Shown in pieces: positions 34,990 to 49,500 of a stretch of 64,000 bases of DNA. Every line of letters begins with the position of its first letter. The first letter of the stretch is position 1. A program made the translations under genes and the position numbers. The notes beneath the pieces are model-generated. The model saw only the letters and a program-made list of their open reading frames with translations, did no database searches and had not been told where the DNA came from. The stretch is taken from positions 1-64,000 of the forward strand of contig OENT01000860.1 of assembly GCA_900239685.1 (NCBI GenBank), given 5' to 3'. This DNA comes from Rotaria macrura. Taxonomy: Eukaryota > Rotifera > Eurotatoria > Philodinida > Philodinidae.

Positions 34990-36384
34990 TTTCTAGATAT
35001 ATGTACATAGAAAAGACAACGCATTATTTTTGTAAACTAAAGAATTCTTCTATACAGATGTAAGACAAGTGCGCAAATTATTCGAGAACAATAGTTTGTG
35101 TGGGACTCGGCGAATGATAGCTGAATACATTTTTATCTACAAAAAGAAAGGACGAAGCGTGTGCTTTTTTTTTCATGTCAACAAAAAGAAAGAATTGATA
35201 TTACACAATCGAACTAAAATAAATCTTGGCTAGTTGAAACAATCATTCTTATCAGAAGAATCATGTTTGGAACAAAAATTCAGATGAACTTTGCAAACAA
35301 ACTTTGATCATCAACTTATTATAAATGTTTGAAACAAAAAACACAATTAGAGAAAAACACACAACAAAAATTTCATTGGATTCAGTTATCACCTTTAGGT
35401 TGCTTCAGTATAACTGTGAGATTAAATATTTAAAAGAAACGAAAGAAAATGATACAGAAGAGAGAGAAGTTCACATATGAAAATGAATAAAGACTTCACA
35501 AACATATCAGATGTGGCAGAAATTTTAAGACTCTGCTTTATATATATATATTCACTTACGAACATAGTAGAAAGCTTATTTTCTATTGTTCCGAAAGATG
35601 CACGATTAAAACTAGTCAACGAAATTTTACACAGTTCTAAATATTTTCTATCCCACTGGTTTCTATTCGCAAATGATTTAACATTGTCTAACTATTTTTA
35701 CATGAACAATCATAATGATGGTTTATTAGTGTTTCAACATAGTATTTCGAAGAAAGCGTCCAATTTTTCTACAACTATAAATTTCAAAAACAACCAACTT
35801 ATGCGTTACTGATCAGAGTACAATGACTTGATAGGGAACTTTTTCCAATACGATATCTCAAAGCTTAAAAAAGTTCGGTTATGCACTTGCATGTAAAATG
35901 TAAATAAATTTCAAAATTGAAAAACTGAGAAAGACATTAAATAAACGTGATCGAGGTCTAGATTGACAGTAAGTATGATTTTTGTATCGCTTTGATTCTT
36001 CAATTCATCGATCTCTTTTTGTAAACTATGAAGAAGACGAAACATTTTGTCATTGATTTTTTGTGAAGAGAAATTCCGTGACAATGGCAATGCATTGGAT
36101 AGAAAGTTTTTGGATTTCTATATCTAAACTACATAGCGATCCTCGACAACGACTTAAATTCGTTGGTTAAGATTTTTTTTCTGTATGAATAGTCTCTAGT
36201 AAATGATCAATCATTCAGAAAGGATAAAAAGCAGCTTTCTGTCATGTTCCTCAACGATGATACATGTAAAACAAAACAAAAAACAACAACAACAACAACT
36301 AGTGTTCTAAAATATTTGCCAAATTCGATAAAAACATGAATATTGTTAGTAAGAAATATTTGATATACATGAATAAATAATTAT
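34990..36384. other. Intergenic region between MED24 3' end and HACL1 5' end
   Basis: About 1.4 kb. The largest frame, 35477-35812 (+, 111 codons), has no recognisable domain, and an overlapping minus frame (35422-35619) is likewise unsupported. HACL1 promoter sequences are expected in the right part; no specific motif can be named. Confidence 0.4.
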
Positions 36385-39300
36385 TTAAAGATTTCTTGGT
36401 ATTGTATAAATATTTTTTGCTACATTCACCGGTGTTGTTGTCATAGTTTCATCATATACTACTAGTTGATTATGAATGAGACTAATTGGTATACGTTTGG
36501 TCGCTGTTTGTAAACGTCCATAATCATGTGTTATAGCCATAGAAGCATAATCAAGTTCAATTTCATTTGATAAATCTAATATACTTAAAACTTTTTCAAT
36601 TGGAAATTGTAATGGTAAATATTCAGATAATTGTGCAATCTTTTATATTGGAAAAAAGGAGAAACAGAAATGAATATCTACTGTTTTAAAGTTTTTTTTT
36701 TCGATTTCACTGTTACTTACTAGTTTTGGTTTAATAAAATGTTTCAATGTTTTAACTGTTCTACTAAACATCCATAGAATAGTTTGCAACCAACCAATGA
36801 AATAATTAACGGGTCGAACGTTATCACTTGAAAAAAGTTCCTTTGAAGACCAATCTAAAAATTCATGATAACTATCTATAACACTTGTATCTTCATATTT
36901 TGACATAATATGATCGCAATCATCATCGACTGTATCAAATAACATTGAATCTATTGATTGATGGATGTCTCTCCTTGATTTAACGTGAAATAAATCTCTT
37001 AATTGATCATCTTTTGTATTGAGCTCAAGCACTAAAAGTATATTTAGCATTATACACATACTATAGACGTTTGGTTCAAGCATAAATTCATTTGATTTAA
37101 TATTTATTAAATATGGGAGAACTTCCTTTAAAAGACAACGTGTCGATGAACGTCGTCGAAATAATATTAAGGCAAGTATAAAATAAAGTGCACGGCGCGT
37201 TTCATATATTCCATTCGATGCATTTATATTTGTTAATAAACGTATCAAGATGAAATCAGTTGGAACATGCTTTGTTAAGATATACACACCACGTGATTGT
37301 TCACAATCAAGAAATTCATTGTTAAGATAACTTTCAAATGATGATAGAATTAATGTTGTTGCTGTATGAGATGATGATGTGGCATAGTTATTCATAATCG
37401 ATGATGGTGATATGGATGGCACAAGTGTATGATAGGGTAATATTGGATTATCAATAAAATCTGACCATAATTGACGTTTTATAGCATCGAATAATGAAGA
37501 TATCGTTGGTGTTGAATCAACTAATGTACCTATCAAGCATATAATGAAAATCATGAATAAAAATAATCTTCAATGGATTGGTGTAATCGTACGATATTGA
37601 CAACTAATAAGATATTCATGTCAACGAATTTACTTCGAATGAAGTACAAAGTACCCAGGTTGAACAGAACGATCCTTAAATGGTCGTATACGATGAAAAT
37701 ACGCCCCGTTACGGTGTCTTATTATCCCGTTTTAACATGGTTCATAATACGGCCGTATGTTCAATAGAATACGATTGTATTACGCTGTCTTTACCAGGGT
37801 TTTACGGCGTATATACGGTGTTCGTCTACGGCCGTAATACGGGCCATGTTAAAACGCCATAATACTGCTTTAAACGGTCGTTTAACCGTGGAATACGATG
37901 TAAAAACGGCCGTTTACAATACTGTTTACGGTGGTCCATTTTGATCGACCTGGGTATATTGTTGCCAGATGAAATATCTGACCTATGCAATACGAACAAA
38001 TTTTGACATCTAAACTACTCATCTACCTATTTCCACTCAAGAGAATATTCTCATGTTATGCACAATCAAATCATAAAAATAGAAACTCAGACAATGCATC
38101 GTGGAAATCAAATCAATCTTTCATCTCTCACAAGAATTAGACAAGAATTAATTGATGAAATAACTTCACCACTTGAATTCTAGTCATATCAATATACGAC
38201 GCATATGAGTCAAAGCATCTGACCATATTTCTGTTAGCTATAGTACCTTAATCAGTCCAGTGATCATGATGCGAGGTTAAAGACTATGACAGTAAAACGA
38301 ATTTTCCTAACCATGGTATATAATGCAATTAAAGATTACGGCAATCGTCTCGGTAATCTAATAGTTTTATACTTCATTATTCAATCTAGTTAGTAGTGCT
38401 CTAATTTCAATTTTTGAATGATCTTCTTGCTTATGAATTTGACATGGGAACCAATCTTTCAATGGAACATGATTGACACATATGAGATGCAAAATATCAT
38501 TCGTAAGTTTTAGACTCTGTAGATCCTGTGCCACACATTCTTTAAACAATGTTACAGAATGACTTACTTAAATCTATATTTATCGAAAACTAAATTTTAA
38601 ACATATACGATAATTCTAGTGAGCAAATTATTCATTATCATACCGTCCCTTATCTAACACGATCCCGTAAAATTTAGGAGCTCATTTGATTTGATTACAA
38701 ACATTTTTGTTTCATTATATCTTATAGCGTGTTTCTAAAAAAAATTTTTCTTCTCGGAAAATTGATCGTTCTATAAATAACAAAATCCGAAGACTGTATT
38801 ATAAAATAATACCGTTGTTTTGTCAACCGATAGATCATGCAGTTTAAAATAAGAAAAAACCGTTCAATTATTCGTTTTTCATGATTCCTTGTTTCTACAG
38901 TTGATCACTCGAATGATCAAAAGTTGATCTAACTTTAAATAAAAAATGAAAGACACCATCATCTTCGGCAAATATCTGTTCGAAGGATACCCAAGCCAAC
39001 AAAATTTTTGAAAAATACGTCTGAATACCCACAACAAGGATGCAAAATCGTGAAAAAGTGAACGTATTTCGATAACAATCGAAGTTCTCGATTGTCAGTG
39101 AAAAATGCTCATCCTCTTCCCTCTTGTACGTTTAATCGTGTTTTCATCCAAAAACGCTGGTAAATGCATAAAAAAAACGAGAAAAAATTGTTATTTATTG
39201 CCTAGTCGTTATCAATGATGGGATCATAATAAGAGTTCTTAAGTATTAAAAAGATTATTACTTTTCTCTTTTCTTTATTCATTTAAACGCATTTTTTTGG

Positions 39301-42300
39301 TCAGTAATTTTCACTCATATTCGGGAACCTCAATTGTTATCCAAGCACGTTGACGTCTTCTCTACTTTTGTCCTTTTTAGGGCGCTTAAACACATTTTTG
39401 AAAAATTATGTCGACTTGGGTATGATTTTGAACAGGTCCCATGCATCTACTAGCATAGAAACTATTCGTGTAGTATCACTCTTTTCCATCTACATAAAAT
39501 ATGTGGCAATTTATGCGAAAAACGTTTATCAAAAAGATACCTAATTTCCAAATCTTTCCAAATATTTTTTGTAGGTACCTAAAAGATGATATAGAGTACT
39601 ACATTAGTACACAGTTACTCAAAGGTATCTATTTTGAAAAGCGCTCCATGGGAAGTCATTTTTACATTAGAATTACTGACAAGGAAATGACAAGTGAATA
39701 TTCTCATTTTTTAATAATCGATTGAAATGATGGTCACTCTATAGGCCTCTGTTATGGACTTTGAACTATTTTACTGGGCGTTTGCGTTTTTGTAACTTAT
39801 CCATCGATAAACCTATTAGAAGGAATGGACACTTGAAACTTAGAGTGGTAACTGATGATTCATTCTTTTGATCGATGAAGAATCCTGAAGAAGAGTTATT
39901 TTCTCGATCCTTCTGAGAGATCAGTTCTTTCTATTCAATACTTCTAACATGAGTCATCTATTCTCTGTATAAATAGTTTTGAGAAAAAATCTTTCCGATT
40001 ACTTTCTTGTAAAGCGTTACGTTAATCCTTGAACCTACGTGTGTCCTTAGTTGTTGTCAGGTCACTTTGCAAATATAATACTGTTTTGAAATTTATATAT
40101 AATAGAAAAAGCGACTAGGTCTCAATCGTACTATTACTGCATTGTGAGATCATTCTTGGCATTAGAAAGACAGAAAGAAAAAACATCGAAAATTTCAAGT
40201 AACAAGACGTGCTTGATTTTTCATATCATACCAGCATAGTAGCATAGAGCATGAAAAAGTCAGAGTTTTAAAACACAATAATGATAAAATGTCATCTTTT
40301 CCGTTTAATAACTGTAAGTGACAAACCGTTCAAGTAGTCCATTACAGAAATAAGACCATCACAATATCGTTCATCAAGAGTGTGTATACGAGGTTGAATA
40401 GAAGTCAGTTTTAGCTTGTTTCGATCAGATACTATTTATCAATGGCTAACACCATCTAACCAATAAAGTAATCAAATAAACAACAATCAACGCAACACTA
40501 TTAGAACCTTCATTTAGTAATGACGTCTTTTTTTGACATTTTCTCCTTTCGACATTTTTCCTTTTGACCTTTCTACGGCACACCTTAAGCACCAGTAGCT
40601 GTTAAATCTTCCACGTAAAAATAGAAATATTGACACACATTCTGATGAAAGCAAAAAAGAAAGAAATCATTCATCATAAGTGAAGTAGAAAATTTCAAAC
40701 GAGGAAATCTTGTTAAGTTAAGCGTCTACACTACTCAATAGATTCAAGTATTAGTTGTGAAACGAATAGATAATTAGTTTGATTTCCTTAAGAGATTCGA
40801 ATTTGTTTAAGTTATTATCAAGAATTTCTCGGTTCTCTATCGAACAAATTACTGAAACGTAATAAAGAAAGTGAAAATATTACACGTATTCTGTTTTTAG
40901 ATTTACCCATTGAATCAATGATATTCTGAACCCATACTCTTTCGTTGTCATTAGCAATTTGATAATTTGCGATAAGCCAAAGAAGTACATGTACTAATGC
41001 ACCAAATGATACATGTGTTAAATATATAATTAATTCTGAAACAGTTTGTTTTGTTTCATCAAATGATAGTGATGGAAGTTCTCCAAGCAAAGAAATTGTT
41101 TTCGATAAATATTCAATATTTGTGTATTTTCTTTGCATATTGTCGTGATTTGTCGTTCGAATGTCATTCAAAAATTCATGTTTTTCTGTTGATGACAAAT
41201 CACTCGACGAATTATTTGTTGTTGATAATAATTCAATAGAATCGAGAGGTGATGAAAATATTGCATGACCACGATAACGTGCTAACCAATATTTTTTTAA
41301 CCACATATAGATACTAAATGACGATGATGATTTTTCGTAATTATGTTCTAAATGACCAAAATCTTCTGATGTATCATCACTAATCGATGTTACATAACAG
41401 AGTATGAGTACTGCGAGATCAAATTGTGTTTGTGTATATGATAGAAGCAAACGAATAAATGAATAATATTGATCGAGAGCACATATCAATGGTATATATT
41501 CAATTAAATTATTAATCAACATTTGTAAATTTTCTTCATTATTCGATGATGAATTCGATGAAAAAATTTTATTCAAAGATTGCTCAAGTGAACGTTGAAG
41601 TTGAAGAATTTGATACGAATATGAATCTAATTAAGAGAAATAAAAGAATAATTAATTAAGAATTTAGATTTTTTCAGAGTTGTCAAAATTTGTTCTCATT
41701 ATCACCCGCCGATACAAGAATGAATTTTGAGATCAACTAGAATTTATAAGAACAAATCAATTGAAACTTTTCTCCTGCATACTTTGTCTTCGTATTCAAC
41801 ATATTTCTAGTTATCTTATTGTACTAGCATATGATCTTAACCAAGTCGAATGTTACGATTTTTAAGATATCATATAATTTTAAGTCGAGATAAGATCGAA
41901 AGAAAAAATATTTGAATTTATAGGTTTCTGTGTGTAGTATTAATTGGAGAATATAGTTCTGTAATGCGTCTGAGCACATATATTTAGTGGTTGTTATTTG
42001 TTACTTGAAAAACACTTTTCTTTGATAATATATAGGAAAACAATGAAAATACCTATTAGAAAATAGTGTCCAGTATGTATAGAAAAAGATCTCTTATCAA
42101 ACAAAGTAATTATCTCCTACGAAAGTTGTTGAGCTAATATGTGTTCTATATATGCTTTTCTTTAAATTTTCTCCTATTCTTATAACACCTTGTTTCGAAA
42201 TTTTGCCAAGAGCAATGCTACATCATAATTCCTAAAACATGATTCTATGTATGTTATTCATCGTATGAATTTTGTCGTAAACGACCTATTTCGTGCCCCA

Positions 42301-44934
42301 GGTTTTTACTGTCATTATACTGAAACATAAAAAGCTGTATGTGCATCATAAGAGACATCTTACTGCTTGACTTTTCAAATATGATAAAATTTCTAAATAT
42401 TGATATGAATTAACTAAAGTGTTCAAAGTAGAAAACATTCAATCAGAATTTCTTTTTCCCACGATTGAATCGAATCAGAAACATAGCATTGAGGGTTTTA
42501 TTTGACGATACGTACAAGTCACTACTAGATCCAATTATATTATGCATTTAGTATTTTTATTTGAAAAGCATCTCTTGTTCCAGTATATGAAATCACAAAC
42601 TTGACTCACTAACTGATAAGATGATCTTTGAAAAAAAAAAGATATGGAGTTTTCATACGAGCTATGATCGACAACTTGAAATATTAAGTAACACCACTAA
42701 GAAACATCCACTTTGACTGAAGAATTCAGATAGAAATTCTGCTCTTTAGATTTTTTTTATAAATCTATCTATTATATCGAAGAACTCAGCCGTGAATCTA
42801 GAAAAATAACAAGAGGATATCTTTTATAAATACGTAGTAGCTGCATACTGAAAGTCCATAACCTTTCTTTTTATAATTAATTAGCTTCCGTTATAAAACA
42901 TAATCTCTTGAACTTTTAAGGATTAATCTTCAGATAATCAAGTAGAACAAACCCTGGGTTATACAGTCTTGAATCACGTATCAATAAGATGTGTGATAAC
43001 GTATAGTAATCGATATAGTTTTCAAAAGAAAATTATATACTAACGTGTTTGCTGATTTCGGTAGTATTCTTGAATACGTTTAACAAATGGTCCACGAATA
43101 CTTTGTATGCTGAGTAATAATTGATTTAATGTATGCTGATTCTTTTCTCGTACATCATTTCTAATATAGTTTAATGTTGTTTGTATTATTTGTTCTAAAA
43201 CATTTTCTAAACATAATTCATCCATTCGATTAAGTAAATATTCATTATGTAATAAGAAATTGTCAATAGCTTGTTTAACATTATCAATATGTGTTTCCAT
43301 ACACGATGCTAATAAACGTGGTAATTGAAAAAATATAAACGCTGACCAACGCTGTTGATATTCGCTATTGTTTGTTGATATCGATGACACATAGCCACCG
43401 AATGATGCTTGAAGTAATCGTAGGTAGAGTGATGAAGGATTTGACATTGTTGATACATTTTCATAAAATCGAAGAACAATTAGAAGAATTGAAGATGATT
43501 TATGCAGTTGATTGATAACAAGCGTAGGTACAATAGAATTGAATATGCATGGACTAAATTCAATTTCTTCTTGATGAAAATCTTCGGCTAGATGAAGACG
43601 TGTTATTCTATTGAAAAGACAAATTTATTAGTAAATTTATCGAGTCAAGTACATAAGATTATTTATGCAGTATTTCAATTTTTCAATTCGTACTTCCTTA
43701 AATACTACTATGAACATGTTTTAGGCATAGAGTGGCTCATTTTTGTAAGCTTACATATGTGCTTTGTAATCTGTCTCTCTTGAATGAGTCGGACCTTTTT
43801 GCCTTTTCCTTAAATATTCAATATTATTGAGTATTCATCGGTAATTTAAAAACAATATGTAGGTATTCATAGAACATGAAACTAGTCTTCTTTTATGTAG
43901 AGTGTGTTCTCATTCGAACGAGAGTCAACACAAATCAGTCGACATGCTTTCATACAGATTATACAGTCCAGATTTTGTATCGGACAATAATAACCTTCGA
44001 AAAAATATCGCTGTTGAGCATCATCAAAGACAGTATATAGACATCGATTTCGATCAGACTATTTCAAATGATCAGTAATAATCAACTATTCTCTCTGTAT
44101 TGATTCATCAAAATTAAACCTGCAATGAAACGATAGTTATACATTTGAATTCTAGTCATGGAATTCAATGAAATTTAAGGAGAAAATGATACGCACAAAA
44201 TTATGTTTATTTCTTACTTCGAAAGAATTTCTTCATAAACATCTGGTCTTATCGATTCTCCTATACTTGTTTCTTGCGCAACATCAATTAATTGTGCTTG
44301 CAATTGTTTCCATTCTATTTGTTCTTTTTGTGCTTTTATTGTCATTAGCCAAAGACAATAATAAGTTGTATTTGTAAAAAATAAAAGAAACAAATTTGAA
44401 ACTGCTATAAGCATTTCTTTACCAGTGGGAGTTATTACTTGATGAGAATAACTACATAAAGCTGAATTAAGCCATTTCGCAACTAAATTGATTTGTTTAC
44501 CAAGACGTGGTGCTTGTTCAGCAGTGATATTCGTAGTTTTAAGTGTATCGAACAATAGTTCAAGTAAGAATTTTATTTGTACATCATCGATAATGGACGA
44601 TGATGTTGGCTTTAACAATAGAAGACGTTCAATAACTAATGATTCATTGATATAACCAGATCGTGTATGAAATTTAAAATATGACTGAAGAAGACTTGAT
44701 GAAGTTGCTGAATCTATATGTTCAAGAATGTGTTCTAAAATTAAAATACAAGTAAATAAATCCAAATTCAAAAGATGACACTGTATTTTTACTTGTAAAT
44801 AATGTTCGAAATTCGTCTTCTGATTGACATTCAGCAACTAATGGTGAAAGAGATGCTGAAAAACTTGTTTCATCTGAACGAAGTTTCCATGCTTCGATTA
44901 ATTTTTCTTGTAGAATATTTGCATCTAACACCAT
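36385..44934 (-). CDS. MED24: Mediator complex subunit 24 (MED24)
   Basis: Seven exons found: 44934-44793, 44734-44218, 43607-43045, 41626-40853, 38566-38373, 37529-36721, 36639-36385, about 1,085 residues (human 989). MED24 is a Mediator tail subunit linking transcription factors to RNA polymerase II. Similarity is low but collinear with vertebrate MED24: N-terminal ILQEKLIEAWKLR; QRWSAFIFFQLPRLLASC in exon 3; FDLAVLILCYVTSI and LVHVLLWLIANYQ in exon 4; and the C-terminal IAQLSEYLPLQFPIEKVLSI followed by LDLSNEIELDYASMAI. Helical repeats are expected throughout; there are no membrane segments. Phases agree at every junction except exon 5 (ends phase 0) to exon 6 (begins with two bases of a split codon), so a small exon of length 1 mod 3 is missing from the model between 38372 and 37530. 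That intron holds a MITE; others are 1.4 and 2.3 kb. Confidence 0.82.
37653..37955 (+). mobile_element. CCCAGGT MITE, copy C, in a MED24 intron
   Basis: The third copy of the ~300 bp family at 16.3 and 17.9 kb, in the same orientation as copy A. It starts ACCCAGGTTGAACAGAACG, ends GATCGACCTGGGT, and is flanked by TA on both sides. It inserted between MED24 exons 5 and 6. Confidence 0.8.
38567..40852. other. Long MED24 intron, no other gene seen
   Basis: This 2.3 kb separates MED24 exons 4 and 5. A plus-strand frame at 39501-39725 is open for 74 codons but lacks a domain or splice partners. No transposon termini were recognised. Confidence 0.4.
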
Positions 44935-45700
44935 TGTATGAGAAGAACTATTGAATAAAACAATCTACAAATCATGAATAGGAATTTTTCTATTGGTCAT
45001 ACAAATAAAAAGAAGATCTTAATCTTTAATTCAATAAATTACTGAAAACAAAAATAATATTATTTGAATGAATCAAAATCTAGGATATGTTAATATTTTA
45101 AATATTCCTATCGTGTGAACAGCAGTAAGAAATAAGTATAATTTTAAAACTCGATTCGTTTAGCATTCTATGGGTAAAATAGAATCTATTTGAAAAAAAA
45201 TTAGCAATTGAATGAAAATCTATGATATAAATCAATATTAAAAATCATTAATTATATTGACTAGATGATTCTTGAAATATTTTCTGTGCTACTATTTAAT
45301 TACGAAAAATGCACAGAATGTAACGATATATTTATGTGTACATTTTTTTTTCGTAATTTTTGCAAAAAAAAGTAATCTCAATACATTGATTGTGAACAGG
45401 ATTCTTCTTGATTAATACTTCATAGTTTCACTTCTTAAGAGAAGTGACTCACCATGAGTAAAAAATAGCGTGCATCCATCGCTCGTTTTTATTTCTCCAA
45501 TCCGTCAGTCAGTCAGTCGTTTATGACAACAATAGATGGAGATAACTGTCCTTGGTTTTTTTTTTCGATGCATTTACTTACCTTTCTTACATTGTAAGCC
45601 AATATTTTAAAGATAAGAAAGATAAGTAAAAGTACGAGTATCTTACTTTGTTTTTCAACTATCGTTATTCTTTCTTCTTTTCCCCTCATCATACATACAC
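44935..45700. promoter_or_regulatory. Divergent intergenic region between MED24 and the SDR gene
   Basis: These 766 bp separate the starts of two genes transcribed away from each other, so both promoters must lie here or just beyond. The sequence is AT-rich, with a TCAGTCAGTCAGTCG run at ~45505 close to the SDR start. No TATA or initiator assignment is safe. Confidence 0.5.
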
Positions 45701-46587
45701 ATGTCAGCAGTTTCTGAGCATACATCCACGCCAAATGGTAACTGGTCTCGATTACTGTTAAATAAAGTAGTAATCGTTACTGGTGCTGGTGGAGCAATAG
45801 GGTCAGCTATCGCTCATACATGTTTATTACATGGAGCACGTGTTGTCATAGCTGATATTAATAAAAAAGCAGCTGATGATGTCGTATTAAAAATTACGAA
45901 TGATGATGACGCGAAAAAACAGCAAGTTATAGCCATGGAACTTGATGTGACGAATGAACAATCCATTCAGAATTTGGTTCAAACAGTTGTAGATAAATGG
46001 AATACGGTCGATGTACTTGTCAATAAGTATATTGAGTATTTTGCAAAATATACATTGATTTATCTTGTGTTTCGTTTTTTCTCACTAGTGCTGCTATTTT
46101 TACAATGTGTCCACTTGAAAATGCATCAGCTGAAGCATGGACTGATACACTGAATGTGAACGTACGTGGCTACGCTCTCATGGCTAAAGCTGTAGTACCC
46201 TTACTAAAGAAACAACGATCAGGTTCAATAATTCAAATTGCTAGCATGAGTGGTTGGATTGCTCAACCTAATTTCGTACCATACAGTACATCGAAAGGAG
46301 CTGTTCTACAAATGACACGTAATTTAGCACTTGATCTAGGTTCATTCAATATTCGATGCAATTCGATCTGTCCAGGTAGTATATTTACGCCAGCCACAAT
46401 TGATCATGCGAGTCTTTTAAATTTAACAATTGATCAATTCACTGCCGAAGAAGTGAAAAGACAATGTTTAAAACGATTAGGTTCAACACAAGAAGTGGCT
46501 AATCTGACAGTATTTCTCGCTTCGGATTTATGTCATTATGCGACGGGTGCTAGTTTTTCTGTCGATGGAGGTTATACAACCATTTAG
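45701..46587 (+). CDS. Classical short-chain dehydrogenase/reductase (SDR)
   Basis: Two exons (45701-46026 and 46089-46587) with a 62 nt GT-AG intron give 274 residues, the usual length for classical SDRs. It is a cytosolic NAD(P)-dependent oxidoreductase; the substrate cannot be told. Seen: Rossmann start VIVTGAGGAIGSAIA with TG-x3-G-x-G near residue 25; D in VVIADIN (residue ~52), favouring NAD; MELDVTNEQS; VNNAAIF across the splice junction; catalytic Ser in IQIASMSGWIAQ; and Tyr/Lys in YSTSKG, followed by the PG motif ICPGSIFTPATI and a C-terminal FSVDGGYTTI. The dimer-type C-terminus VDGG is common in bacterial FabG-like SDRs, so horizontal origin is possible, but the intron shows that it is a resident eukaryotic gene. 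Confidence 0.92.
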
Positions 46588-49500
46588 AATGGTTCTATTT
46601 TCTTTTTATTCATTTTCGATTAGTTCTAGCTGACGATAGAGGGATCATTTAGTGAAAATTCTATACAGCTAATAACGATATAGAATAGTAATTTTGAATA
46701 TTGGAGTTATAGACGTCACATTGTCTTATTTCGTATCTATATTGATTGATTTTTCTAATCATATTTCATCATAATTCGATTAATCTTACTTCAGACTTTT
46801 CGGTTCACGTTTCATATGAAAATTACAAATTTTAAAGCTCATGAAATTGATTATTATTTTCTTTTCTGAAAATTTACTTCGATTTTTATTCTTCACTTTT
46901 TATGGTATGCTCTTATCAAAGAAAGTGCTCTCAAAATTGTTTTTTACGCGTGAATGTTTTGATAGACATACAAAATAATTCTTTTCATTGTATCATTCTA
47001 AATAAAATATAAAACAAAATTTTTAATTCTGGAGATGACAAACAACCAAACAACACAGTATACTGCATTATAATCAAACGAATGAACAGATCTAATATCA
47101 GCATGACATTAAAATGTAAAGAAATATTCATCTGAAACAAATGGCTAGTTAAATGTCAACACTATCGAATTCTTTTTCGAACCCTAAGCCAACTTACTGG
47201 ATTAAATTTCGAATCATAGATATGTATGTGGACTGATTCAAATGTGAACAAAGTTTTAAATAAAATGAAGCAGGTCTATAAGTAATGAAATAAGCCGAAA
47301 CATTTGATAATGAAAATGAATTTGAAGAATAGATACAAACTAGAAAACAAGAAAAATACGTATGATTATGTCAGGTACGCTACGTGTCAGTAGTATATTC
47401 TTTGAGCTCAAGGCCTTTCTCGTACAAATGCATGGTACGTCTTTTTTCAAGAGATAAAAGAGAATGAAGGATGAGCAAAAACCTACGTTAAGATACACTA
47501 TTACATTATACTGTTTTTGTTATCTACGCATTGTCCTATTGTATTAAAAATTAGGGGTGTTTTTATGCAACATTCTGAATTCTTTGTCAAAATATCAAGA
47601 GATCTAATACAGCATGAGAAATAAATTTTGACCCTGTCATTTGGGTAGCGACCAAAGAAAACAAAAATCCATCGAAACAACTAACGCTTTCATCTTCATG
47701 TAATTTCATTTATTCATATGAATCATAAATCAATATATCTCAATGAGATGTATACAAAAGACGAGGCTATTCAATGGTATACACTCGCTTCAATCTTATA
47801 CTATGAACGGAATAAGACTTTACATGTGACAGATTTTGGCATGTTTTTGTACAACGATTTCTCATAGTAGATATGGACAAGAAGTTAAAAAAATGGAACA
47901 CGAACACTTTCTCTTTGGATGTAAGATTTGGCTGGTCATGATTTGATAAAAAATAATAATGCTGGTGAATATCTATTGATGAATTAATTTTTATCAAAAA
48001 GTCGTCTCCGATCATAAGCTCTTCGATTTGCTACACATGACGAAATGATTTCAGCTGATAAGTAATGAATCCTATTGGAAATGAAAATACATTAAAATTG
48101 TTCGACCAACGAAAGTCTTTTCTAGTATTAGTAAAATGAGTGAATACGAATCAGAACAATAAGTATAGATTATGGTTTGAGCCTTGGTTTCTATTGAGAA
48201 ATCTAGTGGAATTTCAGTAGCTAATGTACGACGAGGTCTTGAATGGACATATCTTCATTAATACAATTATGAGCATAGTGAAAATTTATTCCAGGAAGTT
48301 TTGGATATGCGCACAAATAGATACTCGAAAGTGATCATGCTGATGCTTAGAAAAAAGTTTCAATTTTCTGTGCGTTATGCTTACCCAAAAAACGACAACT
48401 ATTAACAAGCTTTGATTTATTTGAATAAGGTACGTTTGATGTACGAAAGAATAATTTCCTCCTTTACACTTGAACTTGTGGCAACTCATTCTAATATAGG
48501 AAGTGTACTAAGCCTCATAGTAAAATATTCATTAGCTTTATAGTATTATGAACAATTATTGAACATTCGACAAGAAAAATGAACGACCGAACATCGAAAA
48601 ATTGTTGTAATACATAAAAATATTGAATGGCTATTTAAAAGGTAGATAATGCTATTCAATGATTCGAAATATTATAAAGCATTTAGTTATTATACAGTCT
48701 GATTTCATAATTAATTTGATTTACTCTATTGATTAGTCACAATAGCCTATGTAGATAAACGAAATATGTTTCGCATCTGCTCTAGAAAAGAAATAAACAT
48801 TGTGTCTGAATTAACATTTTTTTCTCGATCTAAGAATTCAACGGAAGAGAATCAAAATTAACAATCAATCGGCTACACTTTCAATAGATCTTTTGAAAAT
48901 CGCTTTCGATTCTTGTTAAACGATAGATTGAATCGATGTCTCTTCGTCTTAACTCATACTTGTGTCATGAGTACCGACTGTCGTTCGGATAAAACATGAA
49001 CTTGACTCGTTCGTTCTCTAACTGTTGTGGTTGTAAATGCATGAGACATCGTTTTCTATAAATTATACTATTGCATTTTCCTTAAGCAAATCCTCTTCAT
49101 ATCTCAATTAAGACACACATTATTTGATAGGAATTTTTCTGACGTCGAGTTTCTCTGTTTCGTAATGAAAAGCAATCATTTCCATTGTCAAGCGATGTCA
49201 AAAGTATTTATTGATTTAGCTTGTAATATTAGCATATTCTCGTTTTCATTGAAAATAAACTTCTCTCATCAGTTTTATTTCTATTATTCTCCATTGACAG
49301 CATAAAGTCAACGTAGCCGAATGAAAAAGTTTGAAAAACAATTCCATGAACTGTATAATGAACTTTCTTTCTGATGATATGTAAACAAATGATTTACAGA
49401 AAGTACAATGAAGGAATACTTGTTGGAAATATATAACTGTTATTTAGATAAATTTCACAAAGTAAAATTATAGAAACAAACATAGAGTGGCAGCCTAATG

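Noticed and set aside
35477..35812. 111-codon plus-strand ORF
   Set aside because: No domain or splice partners; it lies in the intergenic region upstream of HACL1.
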